This document shows, one piece after another, positions 1-7,870 of a stretch of 64,000 nucleotides of DNA. The position numbers and the translations under genes were made by a program. The notes beneath the pieces are model-generated. The model was not told where the DNA came from. It searched no databases and was given only the letters and a program-made list of their open reading frames with translations. This DNA comes from Hyphomicrobiaceae bacterium (GTDB lineage: Bacteria; Pseudomonadota; Alphaproteobacteria; Rhizobiales; Devosiaceae). How positions within the stretch are numbered: position 1 is the stretch's first letter; each line of letters starts with the position of its first letter. Where the stretch lies: NCBI GenBank assembly GCA_020638065.1, contig JACKJG010000010.1, positions 91,850 through 155,849 of the forward strand, given 5' to 3'.

Positions 1-1
1 C

Positions 2-295
2 TTTGGCCGCGCCGGGTGGAACATTCCGGTCCCGTCAGCCACCATGTTTGCCTGGGCGCCCATACCTGATCAGTTCGCAGAATTGGGGTCGCTGGAATTC
101 GCCAAGCTCCTGATCAGGGAAACCGGCGTGGCCGTGGCTCCCGGTGTCGGCTTTGGTGAATATGGTGACCAATATGTGCGCCTTGCCTTTGTCGAGAACG
201 AGCAGCGCATCCGCCAGGCCGCCCGCAATATCAAGCGCTTCCTGTCCAGCCAGAGCGGCAAGGCAAACGTGGTACAGCTCAAGCCGAATTCGTAG
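2..295 (+). CDS. Class I aminotransferase, C-terminal fragment (5' end outside window)
   Basis: The reading frame is open from base 2 and stops at TAG 293-295, giving 97 residues of a PLP-dependent fold-type I aminotransferase. The visible part is the C-terminal small domain, with the stretch VPSATMFAWAPIP, the loop GVAVAPGVGFGEYGDQYVRLAF and a final helix. The loop and the Arg in YVRLAF, which binds the substrate carboxylate, are typical of the alanine/LL-diaminopimelate aminotransferase group. From memory, in Hyphomicrobiales such a gene commonly precedes hom and glpX, which supports an amino-acid biosynthetic role (alanine or related transamination). The PLP-binding lysine lies outside the window, so the exact substrate is not assigned. 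A strong terminator follows. Confidence 0.85.
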   Translation, partial: FGRAGWNIPVPSATMFAWAPIPDQFAELGSLEFAKLLIRETGVAVAPGVGFGEYGDQYVRLAFVENEQRIRQAARNIKRFLSSQSGKANVVQLKPNS

Positions 296-341
296 TCGAC
301 GACGTTTCTGGTGAGGCGTCAGCCAAACACGACATAACGCG

Positions 342-377
342 AAAGGCCGGTGCGATTTCTGCACCGGCCTTTTTGTT
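342..377 (+). terminator. Rho-independent terminator after the aminotransferase
   Basis: Perfect hairpin AAAGGCCGGTGC / GCACCGGCCTTT (342-353 with 361-372) with a 7-nt loop, followed by TTGTTT. It closes the transcript of the upstream aminotransferase. The arms begin with AAA and end in TTT, so it may also stop the converging gene on the reverse strand that ends at 401. Confidence 0.85.
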
Positions 378-400
378 TGAATTCGATTGTGTTTAGGGGC

Positions 401-763
401 TTATTCGTTGTCCCAGCCCGACGTGTCGCACTCGACACCACCGCCCGGCAGGGAGACCATGCCGCCGCCAGCTTCATCGCAACGCGCGGTCAGTTGGTCG
501 ATGTCGCAGGCTTCCGGGTTGCCCGGCGTGGATTCAGTGCAGGTATCTGCAACGGGGCCGCCATTGGCGACAAAAACCTGAGCACCGGGCAGGGACGGGC
601 GGGATGCCGCTTCCCGGGCCTGCTGCACGGCGGGCAAAAGCAGGGCGATGTTGTTGGTCTGAGGTGCGGCGCGGAACTGGTTCGGTGCGGCCTCGACGGG
701 GGACGCAGCAATCGCGATGAGGGCTGCAAAAATGGCGGCGGATTTGGCGAAACGGTTGGTCAT
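401..763 (-). CDS. Small secreted protein with four cysteines, function unknown
   Basis: A 120-residue protein. It starts with a clear Sec signal peptide: MTNRFAKS, then a hydrophobic stretch AAIFAALIAIAA, with likely cleavage after VEAA. The mature part is about 95 residues and carries four cysteines (TCTES, EACDID, ARCDE, VECDT), which could form two disulfides in the periplasm. An upstream AGGAG motif lies close to the ATG (reverse complement of 764-775). I do not recognise the family. It is divergent from hom, sharing the 764-993 intergenic region, and converges on the terminator at 342-377. The signal peptide and a plausible ribosome site make it more likely real than a shadow frame. Confidence 0.6.
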   Translation of the reverse strand: MTNRFAKSAAIFAALIAIAASPVEAAPNQFRAAPQTNNIALLLPAVQQAREAASRPSLPGAQVFVANGGPVADTCTESTPGNPEACDIDQLTARCDEAGGGMVSLPGGGVECDTSGWDNE

Positions 764-922
764 GGTGAACTCCTCTGGTCCGGTTGGAGGGCAGCAGGGA
801 TTGCGCCCCCTTCACCTCGTCAGACGCGCGCCGTGCAAATCGGGTTCAAACTTTTTTTGATCGGGGGTTTTCGCCAATGCGAACGCGAATTGCGGTCGCA
901 TAAATTGCCCTTCAAAATCCTA

Positions 923-951
923 TTGACCTGTTGGAGTTTTCCTATTCTAAA
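923..951 (+). promoter_or_regulatory. Candidate sigma-70-type promoter for hom
   Basis: TTGACC (923-928) followed after 17 nt by TCTAAA (946-951), about 40 bp before the hom start. The -35 is close to consensus and the -10 is moderate. It lies in the divergent region between the small secreted protein and hom. This is inference from sequence only. Confidence 0.35.
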
Positions 952-993
952 GCGGTCAATTGTATGGGTTTGTAGGAAACCGGGTGCCGGATC

Positions 994-2493
994 ATGTCGG
1001 ACTTGCTGGATGAGATTGAATCCTTCCTGATGCGGCAAGACATGTCGCCCACGCGGTTCGGGCGCGAATTTGTCGGCGACCCGCAATTCGTCTTTGACCT
1101 GCGCGAGGGACGGGAACCCCGGCGCGATACCCGCGAAAAGGTGATCGCCGCGATGGCCGCGTTTGTGCCGGAGGCGGTTGCCAAGCCGCTGCGCTTGGGA
1201 ATTGCTGGCCTTGGCACAGTGGGGGGCGCGCTGGTGGGCATGCTCCAGACCTGCGCGGACGATCTTGTGCGCAAGCATGGACGGCGCATCGAAGTGGTTG
1301 CAGTTGCAGCACGCTCTCGTTCGCGCCAGCGCGGCTTCGATGTTTCCAGGTATGAGTGGCACGACAACCCGGTCGATCTTGCCAAATCCCGCAACATCGA
1401 CCTGTTCGTTGAACTGATCGGCGGAGAAGACGGACCCGCATACGCCGCCGTTCGCGCGGCGCTCGAAGCGGGCAAGCCGGTCGTCACCGCCAACAAGGCG
1501 CTTCTCGCCAAACATGGCGTTGAACTGGCGGCACTTGCCGAACAGCGCGGCGCCTATATCGGCTTTGAAGCCGCAGTCGCCGGCGGAATTCCGGTCATCA
1601 AAACGTTGCGTGAAGGTCTGGGCGCCGCGAAGGTGACCCGCGTTTATGGCATTATGAACGGCACCTGCAACTACATCCTGACCCGCATGGGCAACGAGGG
1701 TATCTCGTTTCCGGATTGCCTGCGCGATGCCCAGGCGCTCGGATATGCCGAGGCCGACCCGACATTCGACGTTGGCGGGTTCGACACGGCCCACAAGCTC
1801 GCCATTCTGACCGCCCTGTGTTTCGGATGTGAAATCGCGGCCGACGAGATCTTTGTAGAAGGCATCGAGTCGATCTCGCAGGCTGACATCAAGGTAGCGC
1901 GCGACCTCGGCTACAAGATCAAGCTTCTTGGGATCGCCCAACACAATCCGGATGGCATCGAGCAGCGCGTCCACCCAACGCTCGTTCCCGAATCGTCGGC
2001 CATTGCCCGGGTCGATCATGTTCTGAACGCCGTATCGCTGGAAACCGACCACATCAACGAATTGATGCTGGCGGGCCCCGGCGCGGGTGGGTCGGCCACA
2101 GCGGCCAGCGTTCTGGCCGACATTCTCGACATTGCCCGTGGCCATAATGTGCCGCCATTGGGCGCCCCGGTGGCGGAACTCACGCCTTATCGCCGCGCGC
2201 CGATGCGGACACACGAGGGCGGCTACTACATCCGCCTCAATATCCGCGACGTGCCCGGCGCGCTTGCGTCGGTGACGACCAGATTGAGCGAGGCCGGCAT
2301 TTCACTCGAAAGCGTGATCCAGCGTCCCGATGTCCAGGTTGCCGCCGAGACGGGAGAAACCGGACCGACGCGGACCGTCATCCTGATTACACATGAAACG
2401 ATGGAGGCCTCGGTGCGCGCGGCGCTGGCCAAGGTCACCGATGACGGCTTTACCAGTGGCGCCCCGCAGGTTATCCGGATAGAAAACTTCTGA
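994..2493 (+). CDS. hom: Homoserine dehydrogenase with an extra N-terminal helical domain
   Basis: NADP-dependent reduction of aspartate semialdehyde to homoserine, the branch point to threonine and methionine. The 499-residue product has a Rossmann motif GIAGLGTVGGAL near residue 70, the catalytic-domain motif GTCNYILTRM near 223, then EADPTFDVGGFD, and a C-terminal ACT domain (about 413-495) that normally binds threonine for feedback control. Rhizobial enzymes usually have about 430-440 residues. Here some 55 residues precede the Rossmann fold (TRFGREFVGDP..LREGREPRRDT), resembling small free-standing HTH-like proteins of alphaproteobacteria. An in-frame ATG at 1153 would give the conventional enzyme, but the frame is open from 994 and no stop separates the two parts. 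glpX follows after 24 bp. Confidence 0.93.
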   Translation: MSDLLDEIESFLMRQDMSPTRFGREFVGDPQFVFDLREGREPRRDTREKVIAAMAAFVPEAVAKPLRLGIAGLGTVGGALVGMLQTCADDLVRKHGRRIEVVAVAARSRSRQRGFDVSRYEWHDNPVDLAKSRNIDLFVELIGGEDGPAYAAVRAALEAGKPVVTANKALLAKHGVELAALAEQRGAYIGFEAAVAGGIPVIKTLREGLGAAKVTRVYGIMNGTCNYILTRMGNEGISFPDCLRDAQALGYAEADPTFDVGGFDTAHKLAILTALCFGCEIAADEIFVEGIESISQADIKVARDLGYKIKLLGIAQHNPDGIEQRVHPTLVPESSAIARVDHVLNAVSLETDHINELMLAGPGAGGSATAASVLADILDIARGHNVPPLGAPVAELTPYRRAPMRTHEGGYYIRLNIRDVPGALASVTTRLSEAGISLESVIQRPDVQVAAETGETGPTRTVILITHETMEASVRAALAKVTDDGFTSGAPQVIRIENF

Positions 2494-2517
2494 TCAGTCC
2501 GGGCGGCGGAGGACATT

Positions 2518-3489
2518 TTGAATTTGATGGGAATGCACAGCGGTCTGGCCGAAGGGGCTTTGACCTTGGGCTTTGTCCGGGCCACTGAACTCGCCGCAAT
2601 CGCCACTGCCGAATGGCGCGGCAAGGGCGATGAACGTGCCGCGGATTCCGCCGCGGCTGACGGTCTGGCCATCGGGCTGAACGTCATGCCCATGCGCGCC
2701 ACCATCTCGCTTGGCGAAGGCACCCACACCGAGTCCGACACGTTCGGCGTTGGCCACACCTTCGGAACCGGCGAAGGCCCCGAAGTTGATCTCGCCGTCG
2801 ACGCGCTCGAAGGTACGACCCTGTGCGCCAAGGCACAGAATGACGCGCTGGTTGCTCTGGCGGCCTCCGAACCGGGCGGGCTGATGCGCGTGCCTGCCAT
2901 ATATATGGACAAGATCGCCATTGCCGCTGGCTATCCTGAAGGCCTCATTGATCTCAATGCCAGCCCGGCGGACAATATCCGGGCCTTGGCGGATGCGAAA
3001 AAAGTGCCGGTGCGCGAAATCGCGGCCTGTGTGCTCGATCGCCCGCGTCATGCTGCGCTAATCGACGAATTGCGCACGGTCGGTTGTTCCGTGCGCCTGA
3101 TTGGTGATGGCGACATTGCTGCCGTCATCCATGCTGCCAACGTTTTTCATGAATCGGTCGATATCTACATGGGCAGCGGCGGCGCACCGGAGGGTGTTTT
3201 GGCTGCAGCTGCCATCCGCTGCCTTGGCGGGGTGCTCCAGGCCCGTTTTCAGACCAACCGGCATGACTTTGTCGAGGAACTCGACGCGGCAGGCATCACG
3301 GATCGGGATCGGATCTACTCTGCCGAAGATCTGGCGCGGGGTGATGTGCTCTTTGCGGCGACCGGGGTGACCAATGGAACGCTCGTCGACGGCGTGGCCA
3401 TGAACAAGGGTGCGTACCGGACATCGTCCATCGTTATGGAAACCTGGTCCGGAACTGTGCGCCGCGTGGCAACGCGCCATGCGCGATAG
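2518..3489 (+). CDS. glpX: Class II fructose-1,6-bisphosphatase, GlpX type
   Basis: Hydrolyses fructose-1,6-bisphosphate to fructose-6-phosphate in gluconeogenesis and the Calvin cycle, with divalent metal. The 323-residue protein shows RGKGDERAAD, the GEG loop, VDALEGTT (metal ligands and phosphate binding), GSGGAPEGV and FAATGVTNGTL, all characteristic of GlpX. The start is TTG 2518 with GGCGGAGGA just upstream; ATG 2527 is an alternative. In the E. coli enzyme the loop reads GEGEIDEAPML, whereas here it is GEGTHTESDTF, so the position of catalytically important Asp61 is Thr71. The usual DP(I/L)EGT is DALEGT. Activity may therefore be altered. The gene is co-transcribed with hom and recJ, an order I recall as common in this order of bacteria. 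Confidence 0.93.
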   Translation: MNLMGMHSGLAEGALTLGFVRATELAAIATAEWRGKGDERAADSAAADGLAIGLNVMPMRATISLGEGTHTESDTFGVGHTFGTGEGPEVDLAVDALEGTTLCAKAQNDALVALAASEPGGLMRVPAIYMDKIAIAAGYPEGLIDLNASPADNIRALADAKKVPVREIAACVLDRPRHAALIDELRTVGCSVRLIGDGDIAAVIHAANVFHESVDIYMGSGGAPEGVLAAAAIRCLGGVLQARFQTNRHDFVEELDAAGITDRDRIYSAEDLARGDVLFAATGVTNGTLVDGVAMNKGAYRTSSIVMETWSGTVRRVATRHAR

Positions 3490-3530
3490 GCGCTTTGGCC
3501 ACACCGGCGGGACGGATCGGCATTGAGGCC

Positions 3531-5321
3531 ATGGAGACGCAGCGTTCCTTCTTTCTTCAGGTCGAAAAGTCTCTGACGGGCCGCGCCTGGTTGGACCGTC
3601 TCGATGAACGACAGAAACGGCTGGCCGGCGCCATAGCAGACCGGCACGAGGTTTCAGACATCCTGTCTCGCGTCCTTGCGGCTCGAAACGTCGATGCCGA
3701 ACAAGTCGAGGCCTATCTCGATCCCAAATTGCGCGATCTTTTACCCGATCCAGCGACGCTGACCGACATGGACGCAGCAACTGCGCGTCTGGCCGATGCG
3801 ATCGACCGGCAGGAACATATCGCGCTTTTCGGCGATTACGATGTCGACGGTGCCAGTTCGACCGCCCTCATGCGGCTCTATCTCAGGCATTTCGGCCTGG
3901 ATCCTGAAGCCTATATTCCAGATCGGGTGTTTGAGGGGTATGGCCCGAACCCCGACGCCATCGACAAACTCGCGGACGCTGGCGCGACCCTGCTCGTGAC
4001 GCTCGACTGCGGTACGACATCGATCGAAGCCATCGCCCACGCGCGGCGCCGGAACCTCGATGTACTGGTAATCGATCACCATCAGGTCGGCGGCGAACTG
4101 CCGCTTACCGACGCGCTGGTCAATCCCAACAGGGGCGATGACCTCTCGGGTCTCACTTATCTGAGTGCCGCCGGGGTTACCTTCATGGTTCTGGTCGGCC
4201 TGAACCGTGAATTGCGCAAGCGCGGACAGGCCAACTTGCCAGACCTGATGCAAATGCTCGACCTGGTTGCACTGGCGACTGTGTGTGATGTGGTCCCGCT
4301 CGTCGGCCTCAACCGCGCCATCGTGCATCGCGGCCTTGAAATCATTCGCGCCGGCGGCAATCCCGGCATCACCGCGCTTGGACTTGCGGCCCGGCTTTCC
4401 GGCCCGGCCTCAACCTATTCGCTCGGCTACATGATTGGCCCGCGCATTAATGCAGGCGGCAGGATTGGCGACGCCAGCCTCGGAATGCAATTGCTCACCG
4501 CGACGGATGAGTCAGAGATTACCCGAATTGCCGCGCGACTCGATGAGTTGAACAGTGAGCGTCAGGCGATTGAAGCTCAGGCCGTCGAAGAAGCCATCGC
4601 CGTCGCGGAGCGAGAAATCGGAGACGGCGAGGGGCCGCTCGTGCTCGTGCTGGAATCAGAGCATTGGCATCCCGGCGTCGTCGGCCTCGTCGCTGCACGT
4701 CTCAAGGAACGATTTGACCGCCCCGCTTTTGCCATTGCCATGCGCCGCGACGGCACGGGATCGGGATCCGGCCGGTCCGTCAGCGGTGTGGATTTGGGCC
4801 ATGCGGTGCATCTGGCGGTTGGGCAGGGACTGGTCGAAAAGGGTGGCGGACACGCCATGGCCGCGGGGATCACCATCAGGCAGGAGCAAATCAGCCGTTT
4901 CAAGGCCTTCATATCCGAGCATTTGCAGGAACAGGTGAGGGCGGCGCGGGACAAGGCGGCCGTCCAGATAGATGCCGCGCTTACGGCCCGCGCAGCGTCG
5001 ACAGACTTCGTGCATTCCATGCAGCAGGCGGGTCCGTTCGGAGCCGGCAACCCCAGCCCGGTGTTTGCTTTTCCGGCGCATCGGATCAAGGGCGCCTCGA
5101 TCGTCGGTGTGGGCGGCCACGTCCGCTGCACCTTGCTCAGCCCCGATGGCGCCCGCCTTGGCGCAATCGCTTTCCGCGCCGCCTCGTCACCGCTCGGCGA
5201 GAAACTGCTCACCCTCGGCGACATGGAAGCTCTGCACGTTTGCGGCAACCTCAGCCTCAATCACTGGCAGGGCAGGGAGACGGCGCAACTGCGCATCGAA
5301 GACGCAGCGCTGCCTGGCTAG
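3531..5321 (+). CDS. recJ: Single-stranded-DNA-specific exonuclease RecJ
   Basis: 5'-3' single-strand DNA exonuclease of the DHH family, acting in recombinational and mismatch repair in the cytoplasm. The 596-residue protein carries FGDYDVDGASST near 100 (motif I, Mn ligands), LDCGT near 154, the signature IDHHQVGG near 181, ATVCDVVPL, and the DHHA1 domain with GSGRSVSGVDLGHAV and GGGHAMAAG near 437, followed by the C-terminal OB-like domain. I prefer ATG 3531 (METQRSFFLQVEKSLTG), which resembles the N-terminus of relatives. The frame also has a TTG at 3495. It is third in the hom-glpX-recJ run. No terminator is seen directly after it. Confidence 0.95.
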   Translation: METQRSFFLQVEKSLTGRAWLDRLDERQKRLAGAIADRHEVSDILSRVLAARNVDAEQVEAYLDPKLRDLLPDPATLTDMDAATARLADAIDRQEHIALFGDYDVDGASSTALMRLYLRHFGLDPEAYIPDRVFEGYGPNPDAIDKLADAGATLLVTLDCGTTSIEAIAHARRRNLDVLVIDHHQVGGELPLTDALVNPNRGDDLSGLTYLSAAGVTFMVLVGLNRELRKRGQANLPDLMQMLDLVALATVCDVVPLVGLNRAIVHRGLEIIRAGGNPGITALGLAARLSGPASTYSLGYMIGPRINAGGRIGDASLGMQLLTATDESEITRIAARLDELNSERQAIEAQAVEEAIAVAEREIGDGEGPLVLVLESEHWHPGVVGLVAARLKERFDRPAFAIAMRRDGTGSGSGRSVSGVDLGHAVHLAVGQGLVEKGGGHAMAAGITIRQEQISRFKAFISEHLQEQVRAARDKAAVQIDAALTARAASTDFVHSMQQAGPFGAGNPSPVFAFPAHRIKGASIVGVGGHVRCTLLSPDGARLGAIAFRAASSPLGEKLLTLGDMEALHVCGNLSLNHWQGRETAQLRIEDAALPG

Positions 5322-5433
5322 ACGCTCCGCGCATGCGTTGATGCTGGGCCGCGCCGCATTCGTAACTGCCCGTGTTCCTTGTCGTTTTTGCGGTGTTCGT
5401 TTCGCGCGAAGGCAGGTCCGCCTGTATTTGGAC

Positions 5434-5455
5434 TTGCGCGCAATCGTTCGCGCAA
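5434..5455. promoter_or_regulatory. Inverted repeat, candidate operator upstream of the 5595 gene
   Basis: Perfect 7-bp arms TTGCGCG (5434-5440) and CGCGCAA (5449-5455) around an 8-nt centre CAATCGTT. It lies 140 bp before the solute-binding-protein-like gene, inside a 273-bp gene-free stretch. Size and centre resemble LacI-family operators, but no regulator gene is adjacent. Confidence 0.35.
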
Positions 5456-5594
5456 CTAGCGTTCACGGTCACATGTAGCGAGGTTCAAAGTCCGGATACC
5501 GGCGTGATCCCGGGCGCCGACAACCACCTGAAAGAGCCAGAGCCGGGCAACTTGCGTTCGTTCACTGCTATGCGGGGACAGGAGGGAGTTATCA

Positions 5595-6827
5595 ATGGCG
5601 AAAGTCAGATTCTGCGGACCGGATACCGACGCATACGTCGATTCAATAGTGCGTCACGCCGACGAATTTACCGCGAAGACCGGGGTCGAGTTGGACATCA
5701 CTATCGTTCCCAGCGATGAGTATTTCTCGAACCAGATTGATCGCTATCTGAAAGGGCCCGGCGCCGCGGACATATTCATGTCGGGACCGGTTCTGTTGTG
5801 GCAGCATGTCGGTGCCGGGCTGGTGGCGCCGCTTGAAGATTTGTTCGAGGCGTCTAGTGCCGAGTTTGATCACAATGACTTTTTTCCGTCGCTGATTGCC
5901 AGCAATCGCTGGAGCGGCAAATTTGGCGACCGGCTGGGCTTGGGCTCCCTTTGGGAGATTCCTGTAAACTATGAGACCTACAATCTGGCCTATGTCCCCG
6001 AAACGCTGAGCCGCTACAACGTTCCGGTTCCCCAGACCTGGGAGGAATTGTTCGCACTTTCGGCGAAGATTCAGACGGCCTCCGCTGGAAAAATTCGGGG
6101 CTTTGCCCAACGCGGGATTCAGGTCTGGCACACCATGTACACAGGCTACGCGACGCAATTCTGGGCTTATGGTGCCGAGGATTTCGACGAAACGGGCAAG
6201 TGCGCAATCGGCTCTGCGGAGGGAATTGCGGCAACCAGCGATTTTGTTGCCGCCTTGCGTGAATGCGGCCCGTCCGACTGGTTGAACCAGCGTTGGTACG
6301 AGTTGGCACTGGATTTCGCCGACAAGAAATATGGCTTCATCGTCGATTCCGATCATTATGTGGCCTTCTACGAAGATCCCTCGAAGTCCTCCATCAACGG
6401 CAAGACGGGATACGCCCTGCCACCTGCCGGACCTACCGGAAGGCGGGAATCCAACATGTGGACGTGGTCCCTGGTGATGAATGCGAATGCGCCGGACAAA
6501 AGCGCGGCTTGGCAGTTCATCGAATGGGCGGCAGGAAAACAGTTTCTGCTGCGCTCTGCGTTCGAAGGGAACATGAATCCGACGCGGCGGAGCATCTGGG
6601 ACGATGCTTCCTTCAAGAAAGTTGCGGCCGATTGGGGTGATTATTACCCAGTCGCGCGCGAACTGATTGAAGGGGATGCGCGGGTGCTCGTCACGCCAAG
6701 CCCGCGATATCTCGACCTTGCAGATCGTTGGGTGCGCGGAATTAGGGCCGCCTTCAGTGAAGAAGTGAGTGTGGCCGACGCCCTGGCATCTGCTGCCAAG
6801 GACATCGATCGCCTGCTAGGCAATTGA
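5595..6827 (+). CDS. Family 1 extracellular solute-binding protein-like, no signal peptide
   Basis: A 410-residue protein of the bacterial sugar-binding fold (ABC family 1). It shows the usual landmarks: DIFMSGPVLLWQHVGAGLVAPLEDL, the LGSLWEIPVNYETYNLAYVPE strand, PQTWEELFALSAKI, a region YALPPAGPTG, and MWTWSLVMNANAPDKSAAWQFIEWAAG. The N-terminus MAKVRFCGPDTDAY starts directly with the first beta strand. There is no hydrophobic signal segment, and the preceding AGGAGGGAG ribosome site supports this start. No permease or ATPase genes are adjacent. Either it is a cytosolic sugar sensor or carrier, or it has lost its export signal; the ligand is unknown. Terminus and length otherwise look intact. 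Confidence 0.85.
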   Translation: MAKVRFCGPDTDAYVDSIVRHADEFTAKTGVELDITIVPSDEYFSNQIDRYLKGPGAADIFMSGPVLLWQHVGAGLVAPLEDLFEASSAEFDHNDFFPSLIASNRWSGKFGDRLGLGSLWEIPVNYETYNLAYVPETLSRYNVPVPQTWEELFALSAKIQTASAGKIRGFAQRGIQVWHTMYTGYATQFWAYGAEDFDETGKCAIGSAEGIAATSDFVAALRECGPSDWLNQRWYELALDFADKKYGFIVDSDHYVAFYEDPSKSSINGKTGYALPPAGPTGRRESNMWTWSLVMNANAPDKSAAWQFIEWAAGKQFLLRSAFEGNMNPTRRSIWDDASFKKVAADWGDYYPVARELIEGDARVLVTPSPRYLDLADRWVRGIRAAFSEEVSVADALASAAKDIDRLLGN

Positions 6828-6938
6828 CAGGCTTCAGGCGAAATACCTGCGCCGCCCCGTCAATGAACGGGCCGCGTAGCTGTGCCTTCAAAATGCTGTG
6901 CATTCCAAAATGAACTGTGCACGGAATTTTGCAGAAAT

Positions 6939-7014
6939 TGGCACTCCCAACGGGACTCGAACCCGTGTTTCCGCCGTGAGAGGGCGGCGTCCTAGACCGC
7001 TAGACGATGGGAGC
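6939..7014 (-). tRNA. tRNA-Glu (anticodon CTC)
   Basis: Cloverleaf on the reverse strand. The acceptor GCTCCCA pairs with TGGGAGT (one G-T pair at the end), the T arm contains GGTTCGAGTCC, and the anticodon loop is CTCTCAC, reading GAG. The discriminator is G and the CCA end is encoded, giving 76 nt. A second tRNA-Glu follows about 110 bp away in the same direction. Confidence 0.95.
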
Positions 7015-7125
7015 GCACGTTTGGCGCACCGGCCACGCTTCATATTCGCCATTCCCGCGCCGGAATCAAGCGGCAGTGCCAATTCTGACACGCCTGCCCG
7101 ACCAGCTTTTGCGCGGGAGAGCGAA

Positions 7126-7201
7126 TGGTACGCCCAACGGGACTCGAACCCGTGTTTCCGCCGTGAAAGGGCGGCGTCCTAGACCGCTAGACGATGGGCG
7201 C
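7126..7201 (-). tRNA. tRNA-Glu (anticodon TTC)
   Basis: Cloverleaf on the reverse strand with acceptor GCGCCCA / TGGGCGT, anticodon loop CTTTCAC reading GAA/GAG, T arm GGTTCGAGTCC, and encoded CCA; 76 nt. From the D arm to the T arm it matches the CTC tRNA at 6939-7014 except at the anticodon wobble base, so the pair is probably an old duplication. Confidence 0.95.
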
Positions 7202-7286
7202 ACAAAGCAGGGTGACCCTATAGGGGGCGGCACGCCAAACCGCAACCCCAATTTTCAGACATTCTTCGACTTGTGCAGGACGTTGA

Positions 7287-7775
7287 TCAGGTGCAGCCCC
7301 AGGTGACCGGTTGACGGTAGCCCGAGGGCCGCTGGCGGACATCCATGTGAATGAAGTCACGGCCCGGATAGCATCCTAGCCCGCCAATCACGTTCAGGGT
7401 CGCGACATAGTCGATCAGCTTCTGTTTCGGCACGCCGGGCAGGAAGAAATCCACCGCCATGCATTTGGTGTGATAAGAATTCTCGGCGCCGCCCACGGCG
7501 GCATTGTGCCAGGGCGTCCTATAGGCGGAATTGACGACCGCCTTTTTGAGGAAATGTCCTTCCACTTTCCACAATGCAAAGCGCAGCGCCGGCGTCATGC
7601 AGAATGTGCTCACATCACTGTGGGAAACTTGCACGCCCCAATTGCTTCTGTATCCGCTCGATCCTTGGGCAAACATCGCCATCGGCGCACAACCTGAAAT
7701 AGCAAGCGCCGAAACAAGAGCGGCAGACGTCACGACGCGGCGGAGAGCTGCTTTTGAGAATTTGAAAGAGCGCAT
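7287..7775 (-). CDS. Lipoprotein with peptidase M15A-like domain
   Basis: A 162-residue protein with a lipoprotein signal: a basic N-terminus (MRSFKFSKAALRR), a hydrophobic core and the lipobox AISGC, so the mature protein is likely anchored by Cys29. The rest matches the peptidase M15 / YcbK-like fold: NSAYRTPWHNAAVGGAENSYHTKCMAVDF carries the Zn-ligand pattern H..D, and GRDFIHMDVRQRP the second His. Members cleave or bind the D-Ala end of peptidoglycan stems. There are extra cysteines (FCMTP, KCMAV, GCYPG, WGCT) that could form disulfides in the periplasm. It stands alone downstream of the tRNA-Glu pair, in the same orientation. Enzymatic activity is inferred from motifs only. Confidence 0.8.
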   Translation of the reverse strand: MRSFKFSKAALRRVVTSAALVSALAISGCAPMAMFAQGSSGYRSNWGVQVSHSDVSTFCMTPALRFALWKVEGHFLKKAVVNSAYRTPWHNAAVGGAENSYHTKCMAVDFFLPGVPKQKLIDYVATLNVIGGLGCYPGRDFIHMDVRQRPSGYRQPVTWGCT

Positions 7776-7870
7776 GGCCTTGCGGGAGCGTGTTCGATTG
7801 GCAACACCCGCAAGACTAACGCTGCGATGGATAAGGCCGGCCTAAGAGGCGTGGTTAAGTCCGGGTAAAC

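Noticed and set aside
820..2214. 464-codon open frame on the reverse strand opposite hom
   Set aside because: It mirrors the codon structure of hom, has no ribosome site and no recognisable motifs.
7126..7201. Second tRNA-Glu as a pseudogene copy of the first
   Set aside because: All arms pair, the anticodon differs (TTC versus CTC) and CCA is encoded, so both are functional isoacceptors.
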